A DNA stretch of 64,000 nucleotides from Pichia kudriavzevii (lineage: Eukaryota; Ascomycota; Pichiomycetes; Pichiales; Pichiaceae), in the NCBI RefSeq assembly GCF_003054445.1, contig NC_042508.1, positions 2,356,001-2,420,000 of the forward strand, in the 5' to 3' direction. This document shows positions 28,511 through 38,483 of the stretch, one piece after another. A program made the translations under genes and the position numbers. The notes beneath the pieces are model-generated. The model searched no databases. It had not been told where the DNA came from and saw nothing but the letters and a program-made list of their open reading frames with translations. Numbering within the stretch: the first letter of the stretch is position 1; the number at the start of each line of letters is the position of its first letter.

Positions 28511-29923
28511 TTACTCATAGAAGAAGTTGTTCATATGAGGGGACTTCAAGATTTCCACGTTTTCAATAGCCAAATCTGGATCCTCCTTGAATTGCACAAA
28601 CAAACCTTGCAACTGAGCAGTACTTACATATGGTAGTTCCAAGTCTTTGAACTTTTTCATAAATTTGTCAAGTTTTTCTTCATTATCATAAAATCTTTGG
28701 AACATTTTCTCTATTTGATAATCTGACGCGTTATCAATGAGGACCTTGACATCTATTCTACCTGGCCGTAAAAGAGCTGGATCAAGCTTTTCTGGGTGAT
28801 TAGTCGTCATGAATGTTATCACTTCTTCTGCAGATGCAACACCATCAAGAGCATTTAACAACCCACTGAAAGTAACCCCCGATGAATATCCTTGTTCTTT
28901 GGATTGTTCACGTCGGTTAAATGCGGCATCAATATCTTCCAATAAAAGAATGGTACGTTCAGGAATGTTGTTCATTAAATATGCTAATCTGTCGTCTGTT
29001 AAGTTTGGCTCACCAATGTTCATTATTGCAATGTTATAATCGAATTCGCCGGCAAGTGCTTGTATAAAACTTGTTTTACCGCTACCTGGTGGCCCATATA
29101 GAAGATATCCTCGACGATAAGGAATACCTCTGTCATTGTACCACGAGCCAGATTCTAGAAACTCCTTGACGTCATCAATAATACTTTCTTTTATACCTTT
29201 GTCCAAAATAACAGAATCAATTACACGTTTCCTTCTTGGCTTTCCAAAAACCCTCCAATCTTGCCCCCAGGATTTAAATAAAACTGTTTTACCCTCATTC
29301 ATTTTCATTGCCATCTGCCTGGCCTCGTCTAATATTGATGCCAACAGAAACCTATCCTTGTATAACGTCTTCAAAGTAACGGTTTCCATTGGTTGCCCTG
29401 AATTGTGGATCCTCTCCGATCTTTCTCTCTTAACGTTAAACCAAGCGCCGTTGTATTTAAACCAATGAGAACCAGGTCCTGGAACAAACGAGAATCCGGT
29501 TTGAATCGAGCCATTTTGATGTTGAACATATTTAGTCTGGACACTCAACTGCCTCGAAACTCTATGTTTGTAATTAGCCATCCAATTCAGAAACCAATCA
29601 TATGATTTATCACTGTTTCTAATTTCCAAATCGACGATTAAACGACGAATCATCAGATTTGAAAAAGCAATGAGACCTTTCCGGGCAAGCCCAAGCCCTG
29701 CTCCTAAAACCATCAAACCTCCACCAGCGGCAAAGTAGGGGTTGGATGTCACTATCCCTTGTAAGCTTAATTGATTGTCTTTCTCGGGTTTCTCATGTGG
29801 ATGATTGTAATTGTAAAGTGACAGTTCTTTAGTCGAAGGTTCCTCAATAATCCCCTCCACAACAGGAGGATCAGGTGATTTATCACCTTTTGGAGTGGTA
29901 CCGAACCAATCTGCTAATACCAT
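28511..29923 (-). CDS. BCS1: Mitochondrial AAA ATPase, Rieske protein translocase
   Basis: About 470 residues from the ATG at 29923. A membrane segment near residues 60-75 ([17 protein letters not shown]) is followed by the BCS1-specific domain ([23 protein letters not shown]). The AAA module has Walker [10 protein letters not shown] at about 275, Walker [11 protein letters not shown] and an arginine-rich sensor region [30 protein letters not shown]. Bcs1 is a heptameric inner-membrane ATPase that moves folded Rieske iron-sulfur protein across the membrane into complex III. QCR9, another complex III gene, lies 10.6 kb away. An in-frame ATG at 29986 would add 21 residues; I prefer 29923 because the extra segment is atypical, but either could be used. 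Confidence 0.93.
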   Translation of the reverse strand: MVLADWFGTTPKGDKSPDPPVVEGIIEEPSTKELSLYNYNHPHEKPEKDNQLSLQGIVTSNPYFAAGGGLMVLGAGLGLARKGLIAFSNLMIRRLIVDLEIRNSDKSYDWFLNWMANYKHRVSRQLSVQTKYVQHQNGSIQTGFSFVPGPGSHWFKYNGAWFNVKRERSERIHNSGQPMETVTLKTLYKDRFLLASILDEARQMAMKMNEGKTVLFKSWGQDWRVFGKPRRKRVIDSVILDKGIKESIIDDVKEFLESGSWYNDRGIPYRRGYLLYGPPGSGKTSFIQALAGEFDYNIAIMNIGEPNLTDDRLAYLMNNIPERTILLLEDIDAAFNRREQSKEQGYSSGVTFSGLLNALDGVASAEEVITFMTTNHPEKLDPALLRPGRIDVKVLIDNASDYQIEKMFQRFYDNEEKLDKFMKKFKDLELPYVSTAQLQGLFVQFKEDPDLAIENVEILKSPHMNNFFYE

Positions 29924-30202
29924 CTGGTTAACGAGAAAAAGTTTGTGTTTATATTTGAAAGACCAAAAAAAGAAAGCGTTTTTCATTTATTTCTGACATC
30001 ATAGAAAAATCTCCAAAAAAAAATAACTATGTAGTTAATAAACGAAAATTCATGTAGGCGCAAGTACATTGAAGTCTGGAAGGCAAGCTATCCTCAGTCT
30101 CAAAGCTGCAATACTTCTTTGTGACACCAAAGAGGAACCCCCCTCTGCTCCAACTTATTACATACAGTTTTAGAACTATCGATACATAAACTAGCCGAAA
30201 CT

Positions 30203-33200
30203 ATGGGAGACGTTAACCCATTCAGTGACAGTGGTGAGAACAATGAGAGCATAGGAATCAATCCTTCCAATATTCCCAAGGTTCCAGTAGTCCAGTATGA
30301 TGAGAAGGACGAAGATGAAGAAATGGGAGTATTTTCAGCAGAGGAGTCTAACAGTGTCCAATTAGATAATGGAGAATTGAGTTTAGGTGAAGAAAATGTA
30401 GAAGAGGAACAAGAAATATCTCCGTTTGAGTACGAGTTTAGTTCTGCACTTTGCTTAAAGTCATCGGATCGTATATTGGATGATCTCAGGTCAGATCCAC
30501 TTTTTCTTCTTAAACAGCAAGATGGTGTTATATCTTTACCAACAATAAACTATGCCAAACAATTGTCCCAGAATGGCGCCTCAACGATGAAATATCAGCC
30601 GGTTTACTGGGATACTAAGAATCCAGATTTTGGCTCTTATCGCACCATTGAGTTGGACGGCAATACTTCACTTGCAACATTTACGGGATTACTTGTTCCG
30701 TGTGATTCACATTCGTTATTCGAGGATAGTGTCATATATCATTACTGCATCAAAATTAAGTATTACAATGATAGAATTAATGTCAAAAACAGTTTTTATG
30801 GATTTCACGACAGTCAGCTATCTGACTCGGATAGGATTTATATTGAACCCGAAGATATTTTGTGTGCCGCTGGGGAAATTCCGAAGGAGTCGATAGATAT
30901 CCTTTTGAAATCCCTTCCAAAAGTGGTTGATTCGGGGAACTTCATTTCGAAGGAAACCGGAACAGTTATTAGAGTGGAAGTGTACTCCAGTATCCTCGAT
31001 CAAAGTGACTTGGAATTGTTTAGTTTAACAGAGATTCAAACAAGAGTTGCTAAATTTAACTCACAAGAACCAGAAGGTCAGTCTTTTGGTAACGCATTGA
31101 CCCCGCATGACAGTTTTCTGAAATTTAGATCCGTTTTAACTGGCGCTATCAAACAAACTGATGAAAGAGATTTAAAGAAGATAGATGTACAGAAGAAGTT
31201 TCTACAGGTTTCCATTGATATTGATTTGTTGCTTGATAAGTTTTTTTTTTCATTGGATAACGAGAATAACTCACCTTGCATTTATCCGGTTATAATATCT
31301 AAACTAGGAGAGTATTCGTTTGTTTATGAAAACTTTTTGAGGAGGGCTGCCAATGAGGCTGCCTATTTTGCAGCTATTACCTCACCCAACCAGTATGATT
31401 TTTCAAATAGCTTTTCGAATTCATTTGAAAGTGTATTTAATGTCCTTCATGAATTTGATTCACAGCAGCAAAATTACAATTGGCTGAAATGGAATGATAA
31501 ATACTACAACGAGGCTTCAATTGTTTTATCAATATGTCCTCATTACAATGACCAGTTGATCATTAATATGTATCAGAATTTAACGACACATGATCCAGTT
31601 AACAGCCCAATTTATTTTGATGCCTTGACTTATTTCGTTACTTCAAGATACTCCGATGATCTTCCCTATTATGTTACTATTTTGAAAGAGAAGGGTATAT
31701 TAGGATTTGGAGAGTTGAAAGGATGTTTTGATAGATTTGGGTTCCACATTAGTTCTTGCGATACGTTGGATAGTATAACTGATGAACAACTATTATTGGC
31801 ATACCAGAACCAGCTCATTGTTGCTACATCCAAATACGAGAAGGTCACTTTTAGAGATTGTCTTGCAAAAATTGCGAAATATAGGTCCAGTGAGTACCTT
31901 CAACGATATTTGAATACGGAACCTTTCTTTGACTTGCTGGATGCGTATCAGTTACTCGAAATCGAGCCAAACCTTGATGATTCTTTGTTAATCACTCTCT
32001 ATGATTATAGAATATCAGAGAGTGGAATGGGATATGATCCAAATGTAGCAAGAGCTTTTTTCACAATAGTCCTTGCTAGGAAAAGTGTTATCCTAATGGA
32101 GTATATAGAAAGAAATTTGCCTCAATTTTCGATTGGAGCAGTTAGTTTGAAGGACAGTTATTCCACTATTGGTTGTTTAGAAACTGCTGATGATTTGGCT
32201 ATTATTAGAATCTTTCAAGAACGGGCTCAGAAGGATACAGGTACGGATTTCCGCTATTTATGGAAATCATTGAAAACAATCGGTGATGCAAGACACTCAA
32301 AATTAATTGAGGCTTTTATATCAAGCGGTATCATTGACACTTCTTTACTGGCTGTGGACCAATCTCCAGCTGGTTTAAACAATATTGGTAATACATGTTA
32401 TCTAAACTCGTTGTTGCAATATTACTTTGTCATTGAACCTTTGCGTAACTATGTTTTAAACTTCAACGAGGTCTTTGATCCTGAAGAATTCAACAAAAAT
32501 GAGAAGTACTCAATTCGCAGAATTGGTGGTAGAACAGTTAATATTAAGGAGACTGAAAGATCGTACCAATTTATGTACCAACTTAGAGACCTATACTACA
32601 AACTAATTCATGAAAATGAGAGCTGTGTCACGCCCACAAGTGAATTAGCTTATTTATCATTTAGCCCAATAAGCTTTGAAGTTGAATTTGAGGAGCCAGT
32701 CGTTGATGTGAATGGTGAGTCGTTGAAGGTGGGACCTTTGGAAAGCCAACAAGTCGAGAAAGACCTTTTTGTGCATTCAGAAGACTTGAAAGAAGATGTC
32801 ACTGATTTAATAGATTTATCAGATACTGATAATGCTAAACCTGAGATTCCGTGCGTTAATGTTGAAGAAGATAGTATAGGGAATGATGAAGAAGCTACAG
32901 ACGCAGTGTCCCTGAAAAAAGTTTCGAAAAAATTATGCAGCCCGAAAAAGGTCAACCATACTGCTGCTGTATGCAAGATCAGCGCAGACCAATTTGAATT
33001 TGCAGTGGAGATGGGAAATCAACAAGATGTTACAGAGTGTATATCTAATGTCTTAACTCAGATTGAGAGTGCTATGAAGCCAGATGAATTAGACGAAAAT
33101 AATGAGCAATTAGATATGATCAAGGATCTTTTTTTTGGTAAGACCAAGCAAAGACTAGTCCCCGTTGACAAAGAGACCAAACAAGATATACCAGGTGGAA

Positions 33201-34108
33201 GTGTTAGAACCAAAATTGAAAGCTTTTTGAATCTAATTGTTAACATTGGAGACCACCCTAAAGATATCTATGATGCATTAGACACTTTCTTCACCGAAGA
33301 TTTGTTGGAATTAGAGGATGGAGAGGTCAAAAGGTCCTTAACTATAATTGAGCTTCCGAAAATTTTACAAATTCAAATTCAGCGAGTTCAATTTGACCGT
33401 GTTAAGTTAATTCCAGTGAAGTCAAACGATCCAATACCATTTGGAGAGAAACTATACATGGATAGATACTTGGAAACTGACGATGAGACAATCATTAACA
33501 AAAGGCAGGAAGTTTTCAATTGGAGACGGCGTGTTGTCGAGTTAAACGAGAGAAAGTCTATTTTAACTCTGGTCAACGACCAAGGCATGACAAATAAAGA
33601 TGTACTAATTACTACCAGGGATTTTTTAAAATCCGAAAACGTCAAGGAACTAGGTGTCACTGTGGACATGAACACGCTTGAGATACTTGACCTTGAAATC
33701 GAAAGAATCCAGACCGAATTGGAAGCAATTAACAATGAACTGGAGGTGCTTCAGAATAATATAACTCAGCAATTTAAAGGGTTTGAAAAAATTGGATATT
33801 CAATTTTTGCAGTTTTTATTCATCGTGGTCAAGCTTCTTATGGTCATTACTGGATTTATATTAGAGATCCAAAGAACAATGTTTACCGTAAGTACAATGA
33901 TGAAATAGTCAGTGAAGTTACAATTGAAGAAGTTTTTAACTTTGCAGAGGGCAACACAGCAACACCGTATTATTTGACGTTTATTAAGGACGATCTGTTA
34001 GATCAAATTACTCCTTTACAACGTGATGTTATTGTTGAAGAGAAATTACAAGAATTACAGAGGGCGGGAAATAATCCCACTATAGAAATGGAAATGGACG
34101 TTGATTAA
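30203..34108 (+). CDS. UBP2: Ubiquitin-specific protease 2
   Basis: A 1301-residue deubiquitinase; yeast Ubp2 has 1272. The catalytic cysteine box NNIGNTCYLNSLLQYY places Cys732, and the histidine box YGHYWIYIRD places His1215. The long N-terminal half (1-720) is the Ubp2-specific region, and the catalytic domain is split by an insert of about 400 residues with an acidic section and a helical part (about 1120-1190). Ubp2 works with the Rsp5 ligase and Rup1, trimming Lys63-linked chains in membrane-protein sorting and mitochondrial dynamics. It is convergent with the PLP fusion gene, with stops 68 bp apart. Confidence 0.93.
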   Translation: MGDVNPFSDSGENNESIGINPSNIPKVPVVQYDEKDEDEEMGVFSAEESNSVQLDNGELSLGEENVEEEQEISPFEYEFSSALCLKSSDRILDDLRSDPLFLLKQQDGVISLPTINYAKQLSQNGASTMKYQPVYWDTKNPDFGSYRTIELDGNTSLATFTGLLVPCDSHSLFEDSVIYHYCIKIKYYNDRINVKNSFYGFHDSQLSDSDRIYIEPEDILCAAGEIPKESIDILLKSLPKVVDSGNFISKETGTVIRVEVYSSILDQSDLELFSLTEIQTRVAKFNSQEPEGQSFGNALTPHDSFLKFRSVLTGAIKQTDERDLKKIDVQKKFLQVSIDIDLLLDKFFFSLDNENNSPCIYPVIISKLGEYSFVYENFLRRAANEAAYFAAITSPNQYDFSNSFSNSFESVFNVLHEFDSQQQNYNWLKWNDKYYNEASIVLSICPHYNDQLIINMYQNLTTHDPVNSPIYFDALTYFVTSRYSDDLPYYVTILKEKGILGFGELKGCFDRFGFHISSCDTLDSITDEQLLLAYQNQLIVATSKYEKVTFRDCLAKIAKYRSSEYLQRYLNTEPFFDLLDAYQLLEIEPNLDDSLLITLYDYRISESGMGYDPNVARAFFTIVLARKSVILMEYIERNLPQFSIGAVSLKDSYSTIGCLETADDLAIIRIFQERAQKDTGTDFRYLWKSLKTIGDARHSKLIEAFISSGIIDTSLLAVDQSPAGLNNIGNTCYLNSLLQYYFVIEPLRNYVLNFNEVFDPEEFNKNEKYSIRRIGGRTVNIKETERSYQFMYQLRDLYYKLIHENESCVTPTSELAYLSFSPISFEVEFEEPVVDVNGESLKVGPLESQQVEKDLFVHSEDLKEDVTDLIDLSDTDNAKPEIPCVNVEEDSIGNDEEATDAVSLKKVSKKLCSPKKVNHTAAVCKISADQFEFAVEMGNQQDVTECISNVLTQIESAMKPDELDENNEQLDMIKDLFFGKTKQRLVPVDKETKQDIPGGSVRTKIESFLNLIVNIGDHPKDIYDALDTFFTEDLLELEDGEVKRSLTIIELPKILQIQIQRVQFDRVKLIPVKSNDPIPFGEKLYMDRYLETDDETIINKRQEVFNWRRRVVELNERKSILTLVNDQGMTNKDVLITTRDFLKSENVKELGVTVDMNTLEILDLEIERIQTELEAINNELEVLQNNITQQFKGFEKIGYSIFAVFIHRGQASYGHYWIYIRDPKNNVYRKYNDEIVSEVTIEEVFNFAEGNTATPYYLTFIKDDLLDQITPLQRDVIVEEKLQELQRAGNNPTIEMEMDVD

Positions 34109-34176
34109 TTGAGTTTGAAAAATAAATGCGCTGTTTATTATACATATATACATTGTGGTATTCCTAAAATAGCTAT

Positions 34177-36234
34177 TTAATTCATTAAACCGGTTAATGC
34201 TTGGTCAATATCCCTTATAATATCTTGGAAATCTTCACACCCCACACTGAACCTTAGCATTTTTTTGTAATTTTTCAAACTCTTGTAATTGTCAACCTCA
34301 GAGATGAACTTATTATTCCCATATATCAACTCTACCAATGTTTCTCCACCTTCCAAATTTGGATTGTTACTTAAGAAGTTGAACCTATGAAGCAATTTAT
34401 CAGGGTATGAAGGTTCCCTTAATTCCAAAGCAAATACGGGGTTGTAATAATCGTTCAATTGTTCCATAACAATTCTGCCATTTTCTTGTAGAGAAGCATG
34501 ATGTATTTTAGCCAAAACGTTTTTGTACTTAATCTGGTTTTTCAGTAAGAACTTGATGATTTTTTCTGCATTGTTACACTGCGTTAAGATTCTCATTTTG
34601 TACGTTCTCAAGCTTCTCAACAATAAGAAGCTGTCAAAATTAGCGATGGAGGTCCCTAAGGCCATCCTTTCATTATGTAGTGAGATTTTTGAAGGTTTAT
34701 CCTTTGAGACAACGAATCCCGCACTTAAATCACTAACACCTGCAAGATATTTGACTGCGGAGTACACAATATAGTCTGCCCCATTTTTGAAAGGCTCCTG
34801 TAAAGGTGGAGGGGCAAGCGTTGAATCAACAATTAACTTACAATTGGCTCCATTGTTACCCGACTTACATATTTTCGAATAGTGAGAGATGTCATGCACA
34901 TAACCGAGTGGATTCATTGGCGATTCGATAATCATAACTGAATTTGAAGGAATGGTAGAGCTCGCATCCAATGAAGACAATGGGAATTTCTTGACGTTTG
35001 TTAATTTATTTAAAAACCCAATGACATCATGAGTCCCTTGATAGCCTTCATCATCAATAAACACGTTATCCGGGTTGATGTTACTCAATATCCCCATAAT
35101 AGCGGAAGTTCCGGAATTGTACAAGGTGACATAGCCGTTTGTTATGTTTTCCAATATCTTCTCAATCTTTTCACTGTTTGGATTGGAATTTTTGGATCCA
35201 ACAAAGTTCGCATTGCTGGTGGTATTATGGTGTCTCTTTGAGTATGCATGGCTATCATTTAAAGGGTTCTTGTAAGTTGGATAATACGGGAGTTTGTGTT
35301 TCGTCGGTAAAGGATTGGGGAGTATATTTGATATTGAGGATAATTCCTTACATTTACTTTGTGGCGCATCTTTGTTGGAAATTGCCGGCGGAGATGTTTG
35401 CAGTTGAGGCAATGTGACTGGTAAATTGAAGAGCTGATTAGAATAGTCCAACGAAGAAGGGTTGAAGGTGAACACATCATTAGAATTTGGTGTATATGCA
35501 TCGCCGGAGTGGATTAACTTTGTACTGAGGCCCACGGTGGTGTCATTGAAAATTTTATCAAAATCATCCAAGTCCAAGTCGATGGTTTCCGAAATGGTAT
35601 TAAGCTGGAGGTCTGCATCCCTTGGATGTATTTGGTGGTTATCAAATGGAAGAGCATGTTCAGTAACATCGGTCTTCTGTTCAGAAGAGTTGGAAGCACC
35701 TAAATGGGAGGCATCCAATTTGGTCTTAAGATGGTTTAAATTCCTCTTTTTAAATGACTTTAGCATGCCTGTGGAAAGTTTAAAATCGGACACGTCTAAA
35801 CCTTCCTCCTTCATGAATTTTATGTATGTATCCTTTATGATCTTGTTGTTTATCTTTATGCCCTCCTCTATAAGGATAGAGATGTGTTTCTCAACCTTAT
35901 CGTTTATCTCCGGGTACTTTAGCACCGGTATTTTCTTGTACGAGTTCAAATTGGGGTTTCTATCAAACTCCTCTCTGATCTTATCCTCGTGTGTTGCCCA
36001 GTTTGAAAGTGTTGCCTGCGATATAGCAAATTCTCCAAGTCTTCTATAATGGCCCAATGCTTCTATCTGTGATCGCTGCGGAGGTCCTGCAAGGTAATCT
36101 AAAACTTCGATCTTTTGCTTTAAAGTGGCCCTAGGAAGTTTCTTCTTAAACATACATGTTTCATCCGTACTAGTTCCATCTCTACTGGATCTATCGTTAT
36201 TAGAACTACCATTCACATCATACGAGGGTGTCAT
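34177..36234 (-). CDS. CENP-B-type DNA-binding domain fused to a PLP-dependent cystathionine-synthase-like domain
   Basis: One uninterrupted 685-residue frame. Residues about 30-170 look like the paired helix-turn-helix of CENP-B/Tc5-type proteins: LKQKIEVLDYLAG ... ISQATLSNW, then GIKINNKIIKDTYIKFMKEEGLD and the KLSTGMLKSFKKRNL block that matches the end of CENPB-type domains. Residues about 190-350 are polar. Residues about 350-685 match Cys/Met-metabolism PLP enzymes: YNSGTSAIMGIL, DDEGYQGTHDVIG (stacking Tyr), ESPMNPLG, VDSTLAPPPLQ (Asp470) and SAVKYLAGVSD (Lys495); Asp and Lys are 25 apart, as in that family. RFSVGCED near the end carries the substrate-carboxylate arginine. The PLP-phosphate Tyr-x-Arg motif of the family appears as Gly-Ser-Lys. 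The DNA-binding part suggests a nuclear regulator, possibly one that senses a sulfur amino-acid ligand. Divergent from VPS74. Confidence 0.8.
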   Translation of the reverse strand: MTPSYDVNGSSNNDRSSRDGTSTDETCMFKKKLPRATLKQKIEVLDYLAGPPQRSQIEALGHYRRLGEFAISQATLSNWATHEDKIREEFDRNPNLNSYKKIPVLKYPEINDKVEKHISILIEEGIKINNKIIKDTYIKFMKEEGLDVSDFKLSTGMLKSFKKRNLNHLKTKLDASHLGASNSSEQKTDVTEHALPFDNHQIHPRDADLQLNTISETIDLDLDDFDKIFNDTTVGLSTKLIHSGDAYTPNSNDVFTFNPSSLDYSNQLFNLPVTLPQLQTSPPAISNKDAPQSKCKELSSISNILPNPLPTKHKLPYYPTYKNPLNDSHAYSKRHHNTTSNANFVGSKNSNPNSEKIEKILENITNGYVTLYNSGTSAIMGILSNINPDNVFIDDEGYQGTHDVIGFLNKLTNVKKFPLSSLDASSTIPSNSVMIIESPMNPLGYVHDISHYSKICKSGNNGANCKLIVDSTLAPPPLQEPFKNGADYIVYSAVKYLAGVSDLSAGFVVSKDKPSKISLHNERMALGTSIANFDSFLLLRSLRTYKMRILTQCNNAEKIIKFLLKNQIKYKNVLAKIHHASLQENGRIVMEQLNDYYNPVFALELREPSYPDKLLHRFNFLSNNPNLEGGETLVELIYGNNKFISEVDNYKSLKNYKKMLRFSVGCEDFQDIIRDIDQALTGLMN

Positions 36235-36590
36235 TAATCAATAGATTATGAAAGGACTCTTCTATGCACAAGCCACTCAATGGTTTTTCTTCTCTGTTAC
36301 TTTTGATAGTATTCTACCACTATCATCATCATGCCCATAATCATGATTTCTTTTATTATATCATTACTTCAACTATTCTCCATGTATTTTCGCATTGGTA
36401 CTCGCATTCGCGACTTGTTTTTTTTTCCTCTCTCCGCTTCTCGTATTGTTTCAATCTGCACGTTGTAGGCTGAAAGTTGAAGAATGTCGAAAAATAAAAG
36501 AGACGGGTTGTATCAAGGGGATTGTTGTTAAGGAGAAACGCTTATTTCGTCTCCACGAAGATCCAATCACACCCAATCACACCACTAGAC
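36235..36590. other. Divergent promoter, PLP fusion gene / VPS74
   Basis: 356 bp between two divergent starts. Just before the VPS74 ATG, the 10-mer CCAATCACAC is repeated in tandem without a gap (36563-36582). The rest is pyrimidine-rich with no ORF or RNA motif that I would call. Confidence 0.6.
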
Positions 36591-37592
36591 ATGTCATCTG
36601 GATTGGCAAGACGTAGAGGGGCTGGCAAAAAAAACATAGGTGAAGACGGCGAGGACGGCAATGGTAAGGACATCATCAACACAGGCAGCTTGAATGGCAG
36701 CAACAATGATAAGACGAATTCGGTGCCGACTGTCGAAAGAACACCTCCATACTTGACAATGCTCGAGGAGGTGTTGCTTGTTGGGTTGAAGGACAAGGAA
36801 GGATACCTATCGTTTTGGAACGACAACATATCATATGCTCTCAGAGGGTTGATTTTGGTGGAGCTAACATTAAGGAATCGAATCAGAATGATCAATGATC
36901 CAGCCAGGAAACGGTTTGAGTTGCCCGACAGATTAGTCGAGGTTGTTGACACGACGTTGACGGGGGAGACCATTTTGGACGAAGCCTTAAAACTGATGAA
37001 GAACGAGGAGGAACATCTCAGCGTTTTGAACTGGATCGATTTGCTCAGTGGAGAAACTTGGAATTTAATGAAGATCAGCTACCAATTGAAACAGGTCAGG
37101 GAGAGGTTGGCAAAAGGCCTAGTAGACAAGGGAGTCTTGAGGACCGAGCACAAGAATTTCTTGCTCTTTGACATGGCCACACATCCAATCAACGACCCAT
37201 TACCGAAGAAGAAGATCACCGCCAAGATACTGAACCTCTTGACCAGTAGAAATGTGGTTCTAGAGCATGATGACAAGTATTATCCTTCCACTCTGGATTG
37301 GCAGTATTTGAGGAGCGTTGTATTAGTCTGCGGGTGTTCTGCAGCAAATGTTTTAGAAAACGTTTTGGTTGATGTCAATTTTGATACCAGGGACAATGGG
37401 TTCCTTAGGGCGGAAGAATTGTTGGAAAACTTCGGAGACTACCCTTTTGTTGACAAGAGTAAGCTGAATTTAGGTACCAATTTACAGAGTGAGATCGACA
37501 AAGAAGTTGACCAACACCCTGGGTTTGAGATGAATTTGGAAATTGTTGCTGCTGTTGTTAATGTTTTCAGCAAAATGGATTCGGTTCTTTGA
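36591..37592 (+). CDS. VPS74: Golgi PI4P effector Vps74 (GOLPH3 family)
   Basis: A 333-residue protein from the ATG at 36591 (MSSGLARRRGAGKK); the open frame continues upstream without an ATG. After a disordered basic N-terminus, the GOLPH3 fold begins with PYLTMLEEVLLVGLKDKEGYLSFWND (about 60-85) and continues through ALRGLILVELTLRNRI, NWIDLLSGETWN, LKQVRERLAKGLVDKGVLRTE and FLLFDMATHP, all typical family blocks. Vps74 binds PI4P and the tails of mannosyltransferases to keep them in the Golgi, and activates Sac1. The N-terminal arginine run contacts COPI coatomer in yeast. Its role is related to that of COG1 at 1750-4185, which also keeps Golgi enzymes in place. Confidence 0.95.
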   Translation: MSSGLARRRGAGKKNIGEDGEDGNGKDIINTGSLNGSNNDKTNSVPTVERTPPYLTMLEEVLLVGLKDKEGYLSFWNDNISYALRGLILVELTLRNRIRMINDPARKRFELPDRLVEVVDTTLTGETILDEALKLMKNEEEHLSVLNWIDLLSGETWNLMKISYQLKQVRERLAKGLVDKGVLRTEHKNFLLFDMATHPINDPLPKKKITAKILNLLTSRNVVLEHDDKYYPSTLDWQYLRSVVLVCGCSAANVLENVLVDVNFDTRDNGFLRAEELLENFGDYPFVDKSKLNLGTNLQSEIDKEVDQHPGFEMNLEIVAAVVNVFSKMDSVL

Positions 37593-37602
37593 ACTATGTA
37601 TG

Positions 37603-37684
37603 TTTATGTATTCATTTGTATACATATATTTATACATATATGAATACACATATAGGCATATATACTTAAATATATATACATCTA
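37603..37684. repeat. AT-rich TATA/CATA simple sequence
   Basis: About 80 bp of imperfect TATA/CATATA repeats just after the VPS74 stop, in the convergent 3' region shared with profilin. Yeast 3' ends often contain TATATA efficiency elements, so this probably helps 3' end formation. Confidence 0.7.
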
Positions 37685-37790
37685 AATGTTATATGTAATT
37701 AAAGATATCATTAGTCAATTGTAAGACAGTTGGAAAATAAGAAAAAAAAAAACACCCACACATTAGTGGCGACCTTTTGGTTCTCTCAAT

Positions 37791-38253
37791 CTAGTAACCA
37801 ACGCTTATCAAGTAGTCTCCCATCTTCTCGATAACATTGGCTGCATTACCAGCAACAACACCAGTTGGATAATGGGCAATAATAATAGCTTGTTTGGTTT
37901 TAACACACATAACACCTTCCAAGTCGTGCTTTCCGTAGATTGATCTCTCATCAGCTTTGATGCAGAATTGTTTAACACCTTCGACATGGAAACCGTTCAT
38001 TTGAAGTTGGGAAGGATCTGCAAAGCCAGAAACAATAGCCTGTATTTCTCCTGGTTGCAAAGTCAAGTTGCCAGTATTGGCCCAGACACCAGCGCCATCT
38101 GCGGAGTAGATGGCAGCCTTGTCAAAGAGAGTAGAGGCAACGATATTGTCAGTGTACGCTATAGAATGCAATTGCCAGTTAGTATGTGTGTCTGGGGACC
38201 TTCAAAAGATGTCGAAACTACTCGTTCGGATGTTACATACCGTTCCAGGACAT
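37791..38253 (-). CDS. PFY1: Profilin, two exons
   Basis: Profilin of 126 residues, the same length as yeast Pfy1. Exon 1 is 38241-38253 (13 nt: MSWN plus one base) and exon 2 is 37791-38158. Joined, they give MSWNAYTDN, matching MSWQAYTDN of yeast profilin. Reading on in frame from exon 2 into the intron gives only a non-conserved MHSI start, so the spliced form is right. Conserved parts include IYSADGAGVWA, LQPGEIQAIVSGF, RSIYGKHDLEGV and AIIIAHYPTGVVAGNA. Profilin binds actin monomers, polyproline of formins and phosphoinositides, and drives actin-cable growth. S. cerevisiae PFY1 also has an intron close to its start. Confidence 0.95.
38159..38240 (-). other. Spliceosomal intron of profilin gene (82 nt)
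   Basis: On the minus strand the intron starts GTATGT (38240-38235), has the exact branch box TACTAAC (38184-38178, branch A at 38179) and ends CTATAG at 38159. Branch-to-acceptor distance is about 20 nt. The splice divides an Ala codon after its first base. It is the only intron I can support in the window. Confidence 0.95.
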
Positions 38254-38370
38254 GTTTGCTGTGTTTAGTCTAGTTGTTAATTTACGTTCGGGGAAGAAGA
38301 AAAGTGTACTATACAGTGAAGGAGTGGATGCTCGTACGAAAAATGAAATAGTGTCTGCTTTCTCACTCTG

Positions 38371-38456
38371 TTTTTATTTTGTTTTGTTTTCATTTTCGTT
38401 TTCATTCTCATTTTCAGTAGTTTTCGTTTTTGTTTTCATTTTTGTTTTCTTTTTAT
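38371..38456. repeat. TTTTC/ATTTTC-rich imperfect repeat
   Basis: About 85 bp of imperfect units such as TTTTCATTTTCG in the shared region between the profilin start and the LEO1 stop. On the profilin sense strand it is a GAAAA-rich tract about 120-200 bp upstream of the ATG, a likely nucleosome-excluding promoter element. Confidence 0.75.
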
Positions 38457-38483
38457 TAGGCTTTTGTTATTTATATCAGTAGA

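Noticed and set aside
35462-36049. 195-codon frame antisense to the PLP fusion gene
   Set aside because: Entirely within the coding region on the other strand, with no recognisable domain; the minus-strand frame shows clear conserved motifs.
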